A stretch of 11,591 nucleotides of DNA, from assembly GCA_946886875.1 (NCBI GenBank), contig CAMPJN010000092.1:1-11591 (forward strand), in the 5' to 3' direction. Below the pieces are notes generated by a model that was given only the letters and a program-made list of their open reading frames with translations, was not told the origin of the DNA and did not search any database. The position numbers and the translations under genes were made by a program. This document shows positions 1 to 8,009 of this stretch, piece by piece. Source of the stretch: an uncultured Pseudomonas sp. Its GTDB lineage: Bacteria; Pseudomonadota; Gammaproteobacteria; Pseudomonadales; Pseudomonadaceae. Each line of letters starts with the position of its first letter. Within the stretch, counting starts at the first letter, position 1.

Positions 1-856
1 GCCGAGCGAACAGGCGACCCTGCGCTACCTGATCAGCAACTACCTGGGCGGCGAGCTGGTCAGCACCGGCGACCTGATCAGCACCCTGCAGCGCGACAAC
101 TTCACCAAGGCGCGCAAGAACAAGGCCGGCACTGGCGGCATGGGATTTTTCGGGCGCTTGCGGGCGGTCACCTTCAGCTTCGGCATATTGCTGGTCGGCG
201 TGGTCGCGTTCGCCACCATCGCCCACTCGCTGTACAACCTCTACTTCGTCACCCATGCCAAATCGGCCATGGTCAGCGTGCCCAGCCTGCTAGTCACCAT
301 GCCGCGCGAAGGCATGGTCACCAGCCTGCTCGGCGACGAAACCACGGTGGCCAAAGGTGCGCCCATCGCCTCGTTCTCGGCCTCCATGCTGGAAATGCTC
401 AAGGGCCACCTGACCGAGGAGCAACTGACCCCGGGCAACGTCGAAACCCTGTTCGGCAAGCAATTGCAGGGCACCCTCACCAGCCCCTGCAACTGCAAAG
501 TCAGCCGCCAACTGGTAGCCGACGGCCAATTCGCCAGCAAAGGCCAGCCGATCTTCGAACTGGTGCCGCAGGATACCCGCGCGAGCATTTCCGCCAGCTT
601 CCCCTATCGCGATCTCGAACGAGTCAAGCCCGGTACCCGCGCCAGCTTCCGCCTCGCCGGTGAAGACGCTCTGCGTTACGGCACCGTGGTCAGCAGCAGC
701 CTGCACGAGGGCGGCCTGTCGTCGGAGATTCGCGTGATCATCGAACCGGAACAGACCCTGCCCAGCAGCCTGGCCAGCCAACCGGTGGAAGTCACCCTCG
801 ACCGTGGCCCGTCGCTCGATTGGATGATCGACAAAGCCCTCGCGGTCGGGCTCTAG
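1..856 (+). CDS. alg44: Alginate polymerisation protein Alg44 (c-di-GMP receptor), 5' end missing
   Basis: The reading frame is open from base 2 to the TAG at 854-856, giving 284 residues; the family is about 389 long, so roughly 105 N-terminal residues are cut off by the window edge. Alg44 is an inner-membrane protein that binds c-di-GMP through a cytoplasmic PilZ domain and activates the polymerase Alg8. The arginine and Asp/Ser ligand motifs of PilZ are upstream and cannot be checked; only the tail of that domain remains (fragment residues 1-45). One membrane helix follows at about residues 56-75. The rest is a periplasmic HlyD-like domain, with a lipoyl-like barrel-sandwich stretch around SPCNCKVSRQLVADGQ and a C-terminal end DWMIDKALAVGL. 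The 12-base gap to algK and the ribosome binding site overlapping this stop argue for one transcript. Identification is firm; the N-terminus is unseen. Confidence 0.95.
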   Translation, partial: PSEQATLRYLISNYLGGELVSTGDLISTLQRDNFTKARKNKAGTGGMGFFGRLRAVTFSFGILLVGVVAFATIAHSLYNLYFVTHAKSAMVSVPSLLVTMPREGMVTSLLGDETTVAKGAPIASFSASMLEMLKGHLTEEQLTPGNVETLFGKQLQGTLTSPCNCKVSRQLVADGQFASKGQPIFELVPQDTRASISASFPYRDLERVKPGTRASFRLAGEDALRYGTVVSSSLHEGGLSSEIRVIIEPEQTLPSSLASQPVEVTLDRGPSLDWMIDKALAVGL

Positions 857-860
857 GAGG
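855..860 (+). promoter_or_regulatory. Ribosome binding site of algK overlapping the alg44 stop codon
   Basis: AGGAGG, a near-perfect Shine-Dalgarno sequence, begins inside the TAG stop of alg44 and lies 8 bases before the GTG at 869. It decides that GTG as the algK start and suggests that ribosomes finishing alg44 re-initiate on algK. Confidence 0.8.
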
Positions 861-868
861 GCTACGCC

Positions 869-2260
869 GTGCCGACTATCGACTCCCCACGCCTGACCCT
901 GGCGCTGCTCGCCCTCTCGCTGGCCGCGCTGCTGCCCGGCTGTGCCGAGCTGCCCGATCAGCGCCTGGCCGCCGCCGCCCTGCAACGTGGCGACACCGCC
1001 ACCGCCGAGCGGCACTTCCGCCAACTGGCGGAGCTCGGTTACACCGACGCGCAGATCGGCCTGGCCGACCTGCAGCTGGCCGGCGGCAGTGCCGAAGACC
1101 GGCTGGCGGCGGAAAAAACCTACCGCCAGGCCCTGGCCCTCGACAACTCGCCGCGCACCCGGGCACGCCTGGGCAAATTGCTCGCGCGCAAACCCGAGGC
1201 CAGCCCCGCCGAACGCCGCGAAGCCGCCGAATTGCTCGAGCAGACCCTGGCTCAGGGCGAACAGAGCAGCCTGATGCCGCTGGCGCTGCTCTACCTGCAA
1301 TTTCCACAGGACTTTCCTCAAGTGAACATGCAGAAACGAATCGACACCTGGCGCCAGCAGGGTCACGCCGAGGCCGACCTCGCGCAGATCATGCTGTACC
1401 GCGCCCAAGACACCTACGACCAGCATCTGGGTGAAATCGAAGGCATCTGTCAGGCCATGATCGAGCAGAGCGATGTCTGCTACAGCGAGCTGGCGATCCT
1501 CTACCAGAAGCAAGGCAACGGCGAGAAACTCGAGGCCCTGCTGCAACGCTTGATGGCCGGCTACCGCAGCGGTGCGATAGATGCGAAACGGGTCAGCGAC
1601 GTTGCCCGGGTACTGGCCGACGCCGAACTGGCCAAGCCGGACCCGGAGCAAGCCCAGGAATTGCTCGAAGCCATAGCCGCGGACCGTCCCGCGGCCTGGG
1701 TGAGCCTGGCGCAGCTGATCTACGACTACCCCGCCCTCGGCGATATCGACGCCCTGTTGGGCTACCTGGAGCAGGGCCGCGCCGCCGCACTGCCGCGCGC
1801 CGAACTGCTGCTCGGGCGCCTCTACTACGAAGGCAAATTGCTGCCGCAGGACCCGCACAAAGCCGAGAAACACCTGCGCAAGGCCGCCCCCAGCGAGCCG
1901 AGCGCGAACTATTTCCTCGGCCAGATCTACCTGCGCGGCTACCTCGGCGACATCTACCCGCAACAGGCCCTGGACCATCTGCTCAGCGCCGCCCGCGAAG
2001 GTCAGATCAATGCCGACCAGGCCCTCGCCGGGATGTTCTCCCAGGGCAAGGGTATTCAGCCGGATCTGGTCAACGCCTATGTCTTCAGCCAACTGGCGCT
2101 GCCCAAGAACACCCCGCAAACCACCGAACTGGCGCGCGATATCGCCGCCCGCCTGAGCGCCGAACAACGTACCCAGGCCGAACGCCTGCTGGACGAAGAA
2201 CGCCAGCTGCGCGGCAGTGCCCTGCAGCAATCGGCACCCCTGCAGGCAGGTAACCCATGA
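869..2260 (+). CDS. algK: Alginate export lipoprotein scaffold AlgK
   Basis: This 463-residue protein begins with GTG, chosen for the AGGAGG 8 bases upstream. Residues 1-24 are a lipoprotein signal peptide ending in LLPGC, with Cys25 as the predicted lipidated residue, so the protein should sit at the inner leaflet of the outer membrane. The rest is alpha-helical TPR/Sel1-like repeat sequence, visible early ([17 protein letters not shown], about residues 40-56) and late ([12 protein letters not shown] from about 312, then [12 protein letters not shown] and [12 protein letters not shown]). In the family AlgK guides AlgE into the outer membrane and links it to the periplasmic proteins AlgX and Alg44. 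Its stop overlaps the algE start as ATGA, typical of translational coupling. P. aeruginosa AlgK is about 475 residues; the difference is minor. Function is inferred from homology and gene order. Confidence 0.96.
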   Translation: MPTIDSPRLTLALLALSLAALLPGCAELPDQRLAAAALQRGDTATAERHFRQLAELGYTDAQIGLADLQLAGGSAEDRLAAEKTYRQALALDNSPRTRARLGKLLARKPEASPAERREAAELLEQTLAQGEQSSLMPLALLYLQFPQDFPQVNMQKRIDTWRQQGHAEADLAQIMLYRAQDTYDQHLGEIEGICQAMIEQSDVCYSELAILYQKQGNGEKLEALLQRLMAGYRSGAIDAKRVSDVARVLADAELAKPDPEQAQELLEAIAADRPAAWVSLAQLIYDYPALGDIDALLGYLEQGRAAALPRAELLLGRLYYEGKLLPQDPHKAEKHLRKAAPSEPSANYFLGQIYLRGYLGDIYPQQALDHLLSAAREGQINADQALAGMFSQGKGIQPDLVNAYVFSQLALPKNTPQTTELARDIAARLSAEQRTQAERLLDEERQLRGSALQQSAPLQAGNP

Positions 2261-3729
2261 GCAAGGACAGACGGATGAAATTGAATCGTATTGCCAGCAG
2301 TCTCGGCCTCGGCGTGTCGTTGCTCTCCGTGAGCTCGGTATGGGCGGTGCAGATGAGCGACGACAACTTCGGAGTCAACGTCAAGATCACCGTGCAATCG
2401 GAAGACGACCGTGACCTCGGCACCCGCGACGGTGGCGACATCAACGGTATCGGTCTCGATGTACGGCCCTGGGTCTACGGCGAGCGCGGCGACTGGAGCG
2501 CCTTCGCCATGGGCCAGGCGGTGACCGCCACCGACATCATCGAAACCGACACCCTGGATTCCGGCGACAGCGACACCACGCAGACCAGCGAAAGCACGAA
2601 CGATGGCCGCGTGCCGGACAAGAACTACCTGGCCATGCGCGAGTTCTGGGTCGATTACGCCGGCCTCACCGATTACCCCGGCGAGCACCTGCGCTTCGGT
2701 CGCCAGCGCCTGCGCAGCGACGAAGGCACCTGGCGCGATACCCATATCGAAGCCTTGAACTGGACCTTCGACAGCACCCTGCTGCAGGCCCAGGCCGGCA
2801 TCGCCGAACGCTTCTCCGATTACCGCACCGATCTCGACCAGATGGCCCCGGAAGACGAGGACCGCCTGCATCTGTTCGCCGACCTCTCCCGGCAATGGCG
2901 ACCCGGCCACTGGCTCGGCGTCAAGGCGCACCACAGTCGCGACGATGGTGACCTGGCCAACCCCGGCGAACAGGTCGACGAGCTGAGCAAGCGCTACACC
3001 GGCGACCTGACCTGGCTCGGCGTGCAGGCCGACGGCGACTTCTTCAACCCGCGTTCGACCCTGCCGCTGAATTACTGGGCGCAGCTGAACTGGCTGACCG
3101 GCGACACCGAGCAGTTGCAGCAGACCTTCGTCGGTGGCGAGCGCGTCGCCGGCGCGACGAGCAATCAGGATGTCAATGCCTGGGCGCTCGACCTCGGCCT
3201 GCGCTACAGCATCGACGACGCGTGGAAAGTCGGTGGTGCCTATGCCCGCGGCAGTGGCGGCGGCGATGACGACGAGTCCGAGCGCTTCGTGCAAACCGGC
3301 CTGGAGAGCAACCGCTCCAGCTTTACCGGCGCGCGGGCACGCATGCACCGTTTCGGCGAAGCCTTTCGGGGCGAGCTGAGCAACCTGCAAGTCGCCAGCG
3401 CGTTCGCCTCCTGGACACCCAACGAGGACTACGACGCGGCCCTGGCTTACCACCATTTCTGGCGTGTCGACGACAACCAGGAAATTGGCGACAGCGGCAT
3501 TATCGCGCCGCTGCAGAACGGCGAACGCGAGGTCGGCCAGGAGCTCGATCTGGTGGTGACCCGCTACTTCCGCCAGGGCCTGTTGCCGGCCGCGCTCAGC
3601 GAACAGCTGGACGAAGGCGCGGCGCTGGTACGTTTCCGCGGCGGCCTGTTCAAGCCGGGCGACGCCTATGCCAGCGACACCGATTCGCTGATGCATCGGG
3701 CATTCGTCGATGTCATCTGGAGATTCTGA
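2257..3729 (+). CDS. algE: Outer-membrane alginate export porin AlgE
   Basis: AlgE is the 18-stranded beta-barrel through which alginate leaves the cell. The start at 2257 overlaps the algK stop (ATGA) and gives 490 residues, the length of the P. aeruginosa protein. An in-frame ATG at 2275 has a better ribosome binding site (AAGGA at 2263-2267) and would remove six residues of the signal peptide without changing the mature protein. Signal cleavage is likely after SVWA (residue 30). Outer-membrane traits are clear: no cysteine, alternating polar and nonpolar strands, and a C-terminal phenylalanine in VDVIWRF, the barrel assembly signal. Family-typical stretches include [33 protein letters not shown] and [12 protein letters not shown]. 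Two acidic stretches (about residues 101-115, and DDDE at 337-340) are probably loops. Homology and position are unambiguous. Confidence 0.97.
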   Translation: MSKDRRMKLNRIASSLGLGVSLLSVSSVWAVQMSDDNFGVNVKITVQSEDDRDLGTRDGGDINGIGLDVRPWVYGERGDWSAFAMGQAVTATDIIETDTLDSGDSDTTQTSESTNDGRVPDKNYLAMREFWVDYAGLTDYPGEHLRFGRQRLRSDEGTWRDTHIEALNWTFDSTLLQAQAGIAERFSDYRTDLDQMAPEDEDRLHLFADLSRQWRPGHWLGVKAHHSRDDGDLANPGEQVDELSKRYTGDLTWLGVQADGDFFNPRSTLPLNYWAQLNWLTGDTEQLQQTFVGGERVAGATSNQDVNAWALDLGLRYSIDDAWKVGGAYARGSGGGDDDESERFVQTGLESNRSSFTGARARMHRFGEAFRGELSNLQVASAFASWTPNEDYDAALAYHHFWRVDDNQEIGDSGIIAPLQNGEREVGQELDLVVTRYFRQGLLPAALSEQLDEGAALVRFRGGLFKPGDAYASDTDSLMHRAFVDVIWRF

Positions 3730-3732
3730 GGA
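3728..3732 (+). promoter_or_regulatory. Ribosome binding site of algG overlapping the algE stop codon
   Basis: GAGGA overlaps the TGA of algE (3727-3729) and lies 7 bases before the ATG at 3740. It favours that ATG over an earlier in-frame candidate at 3710, which would lie inside algE, lacks a clear ribosome binding site and would put ten acidic or polar residues before the signal peptide. Confidence 0.75.
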
Positions 3733-3739
3733 CAGCGCC

Positions 3740-5329
3740 ATGAACCGACAGCCAAGCAAACTCAAGCGCAGCATAGCCGTGAGCCTTTTATTCGGCGGCG
3801 TGCTGATGGGCGCCCTGCAATGCGCCTCGCCCTGGGTGCAGGCGCAAGAACGGCCGCAAGCGGCCCAGGCGCTCAAACAAACCAACAACTACAGCATCAC
3901 CAGTGCGCCCATTGAGCAGCTGCACCTCGACCCGCCGACCTTGCCCGACCTCAGCGGCTATACCGCCGCCGCGGTCGAAGCCAAGGTCGAGCGTGACGTA
4001 GCCGGCACGGTAACGGTGCGGCGCATGGTCCAGCAGGACGCACTCAAGGACTTTATCGGCGGCGACGAGCGCTTGCGCGAATGGGTCAAACGCCAACGCG
4101 GCATGCCCCATGCGATCTTTATCGAAGGCGGTTACGTGACCCCTGCCGATCTCGCCCGCAGCCTGTCCCAGGAGCAATTCCGTGAGGTCTCGCCGGGGGT
4201 CTATCTGGCGCGCCTACCGATAGTGGTGGCCCAGGGCGCCACCCTGCAGGTCGGCGAACAGACCAAGGAGCTGCGTTTGTCCCAGGAGCGCGGCGCGTTT
4301 CTGGTCAACGACGGCAAGCTGTTCATCACCGACAGCAAACTCACCGCCTGGCGCGAGGCCGACAACGGCCCTGCGAGCTTCCGCAAGCCCGACGAGTTCC
4401 GCCCGTTCCTGGTGTCCTGGGGCGGCAGCGAGCTGTACATCTCCAACAGCGTGGTCACCAGCCTGGGTTACAGCAACAGTAAGTCCTACGGCGTCTCCAT
4501 TACCCAGTACACCCCCGGCATGCAGGCACGCCTGAAACGTCCGGAACCGACCGGCTGGTTGATCGACTCGCAGTTCATCGATCACTGGTATGGCTTCTAC
4601 TGCTTCGAAGCCGAGAACGTGGTGATCAAGGGCAACACCTATAGCGACAACATCGTTTACGGCATCGACCCGCACGACCGCTCGCACGGGCTGATCATTG
4701 CCGAGAACGAGGTTTACGGGACCAAGAAGAAGCACGGCATCATCATTTCCCGCGAGGTCAACGACAGCTGGATCATCAACAACAAGAGCTACGACAACAA
4801 GCTCTCGGGCATCGTCCTCGACCGTAACAGCGTGCGCAATCTGGTGGCCTACAACGAGGTCTACGGCAACCACTCGGACGGCATCACCATCTACGAAAGC
4901 TCCGACAACCTGCTGTGGGGCAACAAGGTAATGGCCAACGCCCGCCACGGCATCCGCCTGCGCAACAGCGTCAACATCCGCCTGTACGAGAACCTGGCCG
5001 CGGCCAATGGCCTGACCGGCGTCTACGGCCATATCAAAGACCTCTCCGACACCGACCGTAACGTCGCCCTCGACCCCTTCGATACCGAGGTATCGATGAT
5101 CGTGGTCGGCGGCAAACTCGCCGCCAATGGCTCCAGCCCGCTGTCCATCGACTCGCCGCTATCGGTTGAGCTGTACCGCGTGGAAATGCTCGCGCCGAGC
5201 AAAAGCACCGGCATCAGCTTCTCCGGCGTGCTCGGCGAACGCCAGGACGAGATTCTCGACATGCTGGTGCGGCGCAAATTGGCCGTGCTCATCGACCCGG
5301 TCGAGAGCCAGGCCGAACTCCAGGATTGA
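3740..5329 (+). CDS. algG: Mannuronan C5-epimerase AlgG
   Basis: AlgG converts D-mannuronate to L-guluronate within the polymer in the periplasm and also protects the nascent chain from AlgL. From the ATG at 3740 it is 529 residues (P. aeruginosa about 543). A Sec signal peptide with a basic start (KLKRS) ends near WVQA, residue 35. The second half is a right-handed parallel beta-helix with repeated short turns such as VIKGNTYSDNIVYGI, VAYNEVYGNHSDGI and LLWGNKVMANARHGI. The catalytic DPHDRS motif is at residues 310-315, putting the base at His312, and Arg338 in SREVND matches the arginine that neutralises the carboxylate; both are offset by seven from the published His319/Arg345 numbering. 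The C-terminus DPVESQAELQD is also family-typical. The key residues are intact, so an active epimerase is expected. Confidence 0.97.
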   Translation: MNRQPSKLKRSIAVSLLFGGVLMGALQCASPWVQAQERPQAAQALKQTNNYSITSAPIEQLHLDPPTLPDLSGYTAAAVEAKVERDVAGTVTVRRMVQQDALKDFIGGDERLREWVKRQRGMPHAIFIEGGYVTPADLARSLSQEQFREVSPGVYLARLPIVVAQGATLQVGEQTKELRLSQERGAFLVNDGKLFITDSKLTAWREADNGPASFRKPDEFRPFLVSWGGSELYISNSVVTSLGYSNSKSYGVSITQYTPGMQARLKRPEPTGWLIDSQFIDHWYGFYCFEAENVVIKGNTYSDNIVYGIDPHDRSHGLIIAENEVYGTKKKHGIIISREVNDSWIINNKSYDNKLSGIVLDRNSVRNLVAYNEVYGNHSDGITIYESSDNLLWGNKVMANARHGIRLRNSVNIRLYENLAAANGLTGVYGHIKDLSDTDRNVALDPFDTEVSMIVVGGKLAANGSSPLSIDSPLSVELYRVEMLAPSKSTGISFSGVLGERQDEILDMLVRRKLAVLIDPVESQAELQD

Positions 5330-5333
5330 GGGA
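5328..5333 (+). promoter_or_regulatory. Ribosome binding site of algX overlapping the algG stop codon
   Basis: GAGGGA overlaps the TGA of algG (5327-5329) and lies 7 bases before the GTG at 5341. It makes that GTG the best algX start; a TTG at 5326 in the same frame lies within the algG stop region and has no ribosome binding site of its own. Confidence 0.75.
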
Positions 5334-5340
5334 ATACACC

Positions 5341-6783
5341 GTGATCGAACGCTATCTGAAACCACAGCCTTTGGCCCTCTGCAGCGCCCTGTTGCTTGGC
5401 GCCACGTCCTTCGGCGCACTGGCCGAACCCTTCGCCGCGCCACAGTACCAGGTGCAGCGAGTCGGCCCACTGTGCCCGCAGGCCCAGGACCCGAACCAAT
5501 ACAACACCAAGTACCTGAGCTTCTTCAGCACCCTGGTGCAGGGCGAAGGCGACTGGTTGTTCCGCACCCGCTACGACCTGCGCACCGACTTCGGTACCAC
5601 GCCCGACGGCTACCGCCAGTTCAAACGCCTGCGCGATACGCTCAAGCGCAAGGGCGTGGAGCTGGTGGTGGTTTACCAGCCGACCCGCGGCCTGGTGAAC
5701 CGCCGGCACCTCACCGCCGAGGAAAACGCCAAGTTCGACTTCGACCTGGCCAAGCGCAATTACCTGCAAGCCATCGCCGAATTCCGTAAGGCCGGGATCT
5801 GGACCCCAGACCTCTCGCCACTGTTCGACGAGCGCGACGTGGGCACCGATTACTACTTCAAGGCCGACCACCACTGGACCCCGGACGGCGCCGCGCGCAC
5901 CGCCGAACTGGTGGCCGAAACCCTGAAGCAGATTCCCGCGTTCAAGAGCATCGACAAGAGCAAGTTCGCCAGCCAGCCCAGCGGCCTGCTGCCCAAGGCC
6001 GGCACCTTGCACAAAACCGCGGCCAACTTCTGCGGCACCAGCTATGCCACCCAGTACGTCCAGCGCTACGCCACCGAACCGGTGGGCGAAGCCGACAGCG
6101 AAAGCCTGTTCGGCGATGCCGCAACCCCGCAGATCGCTTTGGTCGGCACCAGTAACAGCGGCCCGGCATACAACTTCGCCGGGTTCCTGCAGCAGTACAG
6201 CGACGCCGAAGTGCTCAACATGGCGGTCAGCGGCGGCGGCTTCGACAGCGCCCTGCTGCAATACATGAGCAGCGAGGAGTTCCACGAAGACCCTCCGAAG
6301 ATCCTGATCTGGGAATTCGCCACCCACTACGACCTGGCGCAGGCCAGCTTCTACCGCCAGGCCGTGCCGCTGGTGGACAACGGCTGCGTCGGCCGCCCGG
6401 CGGTGCTGCACAACAAAGTGAAGCTCAAACCCGGTGCCAACGAGGTGCTGGTCAACGGTAACAAACAAGCACCGCGCGACCTGCGCGGCGGCGACTACCA
6501 GATCGACCTGCGCTTCAGCGACTCCGGCGTGCATGAGTCCCAGGCCACGCTCTGGTATCTCACCGGCCGCCGCGAGAAATTCAAGATCGAACAGAGTGAT
6601 CGGGTCGATACCGGCGGCCGCTACGTTTTCGAGCTGCGCAACGAAAGCGACTGGGCCGATCTCAACCTGCTCGCCCTGGATATCCACAGCCCGGAAAACA
6701 TGCCAGCCAATCTCAGCGTCGAGGCCACCTTATGCAAACGCCCCAGCGCAGACGATTCCGCCCTTACGGCGCAAAACCCATGA
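5341..6783 (+). CDS. algX: Alginate O-acetyltransferase AlgX
   Basis: AlgX is a periplasmic enzyme that transfers acetyl groups to mannuronate at O2/O3 and links acetylation to export through AlgK. The GTG start gives 480 residues with a Sec signal peptide cleaved after FGALA (residue 28). The N-terminal half is an SGNH-hydrolase-like catalytic domain: Asp176 and His178 in [10 protein letters not shown], and Ser271 in GTSNSGP, each offset by two from the published P. aeruginosa triad (Asp174, His176, Ser269). The C-terminal half matches the carbohydrate-binding module. Four cysteines outside the signal peptide (45, 231, 349, 465) sit where the two family disulfides are formed. The stop at 6781-6783 lies inside algL, a 52-base overlap if algL starts at 6732. 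A GTG start may reduce initiation relative to ATG neighbours. Confidence 0.96.
   Translation: MIERYLKPQPLALCSALLLGATSFGALAEPFAAPQYQVQRVGPLCPQAQDPNQYNTKYLSFFSTLVQGEGDWLFRTRYDLRTDFGTTPDGYRQFKRLRDTLKRKGVELVVVYQPTRGLVNRRHLTAEENAKFDFDLAKRNYLQAIAEFRKAGIWTPDLSPLFDERDVGTDYYFKADHHWTPDGAARTAELVAETLKQIPAFKSIDKSKFASQPSGLLPKAGTLHKTAANFCGTSYATQYVQRYATEPVGEADSESLFGDAATPQIALVGTSNSGPAYNFAGFLQQYSDAEVLNMAVSGGGFDSALLQYMSSEEFHEDPPKILIWEFATHYDLAQASFYRQAVPLVDNGCVGRPAVLHNKVKLKPGANEVLVNGNKQAPRDLRGGDYQIDLRFSDSGVHESQATLWYLTGRREKFKIEQSDRVDTGGRYVFELRNESDWADLNLLALDIHSPENMPANLSVEATLCKRPSADDSALTAQNP
6721..6724 (+). promoter_or_regulatory. Candidate ribosome binding site for algL inside algX
   Basis: GAGG lies 7 bases before the ATG at 6732. 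The alternative ATG at 6780 has no purine-rich sequence at a suitable distance (the upstream bases are mostly C, with GGCGCAAAACCC just before it). This is the main sequence reason for choosing 6732. Confidence 0.5.
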
Positions 6784-7874
6784 ACGCGATCAAAGCCGTT
6801 CTTTGCGGCCTCGCCGCCAGCCTGTTGGCGAGCCCAGCGCTGGCCGCCAGCCTGGTGCCGCCGGCCGTGTACTACGCCGCCGTGCAGGTTCGCGATAAAG
6901 CACCGCGCGCCTGCCCGCAGATGCCGCAGCCGTATACCGGCAAGCTGGTGTTCCGCAGCAAATACGAAGGCTCGGGCAAGGCCCGCGCCACCCTCAACCG
7001 CGAGTCGGAAAAGGCCTTTCGCGAAAAGACCGCGGCGATCACCGAGCTGGAACGCGGCGTCGCCAAACAGGTGACCTACTACATGCGCGAAGGCCAGCCC
7101 GAGCAGCTCGAATGCGCGCTGCACTGGCTGGAAACCTGGGCGAAAGCCGATGCCCTGCTCAGCGAGGAGTACAACCACACCGGCAAATCGGTACGCAAAT
7201 GGGCGCTGGGCAGCCTGGCCTCGGCCTACCTGCGCCTGAAGTTTTCCAGCTCGCAGCCGCTGGCGCCCTACCCCGAGCGCACCGCGGCGATAGAAGCCTG
7301 GTTCGCCGAGATGGCCGAGCGCAGCGTGCATGACTGGAGCGATCTGCCGCTGAAGAAAGTCAACAACCACAGCTACTGGGCCGCCTGGTCGGTGATGGCC
7401 AGCGCCGTCGCCACCGACCGCCGCGACCTGTTCGACTGGGCCGTGGCGCAGATTCGCCTGGGCGCCAATCAGGTCGACGACGACGGCTACCTGCCCAACG
7501 AACTCAAGCGCAGCCAGCGTGCCCTGGCCTATCACAACTACAGCCTGCCGCCATTGATGATGACCGCCGCCTTCGCCCAGGCCAACGGCGTCGACTTGCG
7601 CCCGGAGAACGCCGGTGCGCTGAAGCGCCTGGCCGAACGGGTACTCGAAGGTGCAGCCGAACCCAAGTCTTTCGCCCGCAAAACCGGTGAAAAACAGGAC
7701 ATGGAAGACCTCGGCAAGCACAACAAATTCGCCTGGTTGGTGCCCTATTGCACGCTCTACGACTGCTCGAAACAGGCCCTGGCGCGCAAGCGCGAGATGC
7801 AACCGTTCAACAACTTCCGCTTGGGTGGCGACGTGAGCCGGATATTCGAGCCGAGCGAGCCGAACGATAGCTGA
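6732..7874 (+). CDS. algL: Poly(beta-D-mannuronate) lyase AlgL
   Basis: AlgL is a periplasmic beta-elimination lyase (polysaccharide lyase family 5, alpha/alpha barrel) that clears alginate stranded in the periplasm. The ATG at 6732 has GAGG 7 bases upstream and gives 380 residues beginning MQTP, which I recall as the N-terminus of some Pseudomonas homologues. ATG 6780 overlaps the algX stop (ATGA), gives 364 residues and leaves a normal signal peptide, but lacks a ribosome binding site. Either way cleavage is likely after SPALA. Catalytic residues are intact: Lys77 in SKYEGS, Asn212-His213 in the NNHSYW motif, Arg260 and Tyr267 in [15 protein letters not shown] (subtract 16 for the shorter form). 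The short-form numbering is five below P. aeruginosa (Lys66, Asn201, His202, Arg249, Tyr256). The extra 16 residues are arginine-rich (QRRRFR). Function is certain; the start is not. Confidence 0.95.
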   Translation: MQTPQRRRFRPYGAKPMNAIKAVLCGLAASLLASPALAASLVPPAVYYAAVQVRDKAPRACPQMPQPYTGKLVFRSKYEGSGKARATLNRESEKAFREKTAAITELERGVAKQVTYYMREGQPEQLECALHWLETWAKADALLSEEYNHTGKSVRKWALGSLASAYLRLKFSSSQPLAPYPERTAAIEAWFAEMAERSVHDWSDLPLKKVNNHSYWAAWSVMASAVATDRRDLFDWAVAQIRLGANQVDDDGYLPNELKRSQRALAYHNYSLPPLMMTAAFAQANGVDLRPENAGALKRLAERVLEGAAEPKSFARKTGEKQDMEDLGKHNKFAWLVPYCTLYDCSKQALARKREMQPFNNFRLGGDVSRIFEPSEPNDS

Positions 7875-7877
7875 ATA

Positions 7878-7910
7878 CGCGGCGCCGCGGCCTTGGGCCC
7901 GGCGCCAGCG
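7878..7910 (+). other. Strong GC-rich hairpin just after algL
   Basis: Three bases after the algL stop the transcript can fold into a long stem: CGC 7878-7880 with GCG 7908-7910, GGCGCCG 7881-7887 with CGGCGCC 7900-7906, and GGCC 7889-7892 with GGCC 7896-7899, closing a TTG loop. C7888 and A7907 are single-base bulges, for about 14 base pairs in all. No run of T follows, so this is not a standard intrinsic terminator. It could stabilise the 3' end of a processed upstream mRNA, cause partial attenuation or stop exonucleases. Folding is read by eye; function is inference. Confidence 0.6.
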
Positions 7911-7935
7911 AACCCGTCTGCGAACGGTGCAACAA

Positions 7936-7979
7936 CCTCCCGCGTGCGGGAGTGGGAAAGGTGGGGCTTGCGAGCCCTG
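7936..7979 (+). repeat. REP-like palindromic element between algL and algI
   Basis: CTCCCGC (7937-7943) and GCGGGAG (7946-7952) form a perfect seven-base inverted repeat around GT. A second inverted repeat, GGGCT (7964-7968) and AGCCC (7973-7977), closes a TGCG loop. The stretch from GTGGGA (7952) through GGGGCTTGC resembles, loosely, the dispersed REP palindromes of Pseudomonas, which often read like GTGGGAGCGGGCTTGC. Such elements usually lie between genes and influence mRNA stability. The resemblance is from memory and imperfect, so this may be a decayed copy or a coincidence of GC-rich inverted repeats. Confidence 0.35.
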
Positions 7980-8009
7980 GAACAGTGGTAATTCACCGGA
8001 GATCTACGG

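Larger units (their letters stand above)
7875..8009 (+). other. Intergenic gap between algL and algI
   Basis: This 135-base gap breaks an otherwise tightly packed operon and separates the export/modification genes from the O-acetylation genes. It carries the hairpin and REP-like palindromes listed separately, a small CCGT/ACGG inverted repeat (7914-7927), and the algI ribosome binding site GGAG (7998-8001). As I recall, work in P. aeruginosa reported internal promoters ahead of algG and algI. I looked for a sigma-70, AlgU or RpoN promoter here and found none convincing; the nearest sigma-70-like pair, TTGCGA 7968 and TAATTC 7989, has 15-base spacing and would start transcription on the ribosome binding site. 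Confidence 0.5.

Noticed and set aside
290..3888. Long minus-strand open frames antisense to alg44, algK and algE (for example 290-2230 and 2077-3888)
   Set aside because: Same GC-bias artefact; no recognisable domains, no ribosome binding sites and full overlap with well-identified genes.
5023..6687. Minus-strand open frame of about 550 codons antisense to algX
   Set aside because: Shadow of algX; composition is that of an antisense frame and no family motif is visible.
7908..7950. AlgU (sigma-22) promoter in the algL-algI gap suggested by GAACCC (7910) and GAACGG (7922)
   Set aside because: Neither has a TCTGA-like -10 box 16-17 bases downstream.
7954..7971. RpoN (sigma-54) promoter in the algL-algI gap suggested by TGGG...CTTGC
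   Set aside because: The required GG-N10-GC spacing fails: the bases 12 upstream of GC (7970-7971) are AA.
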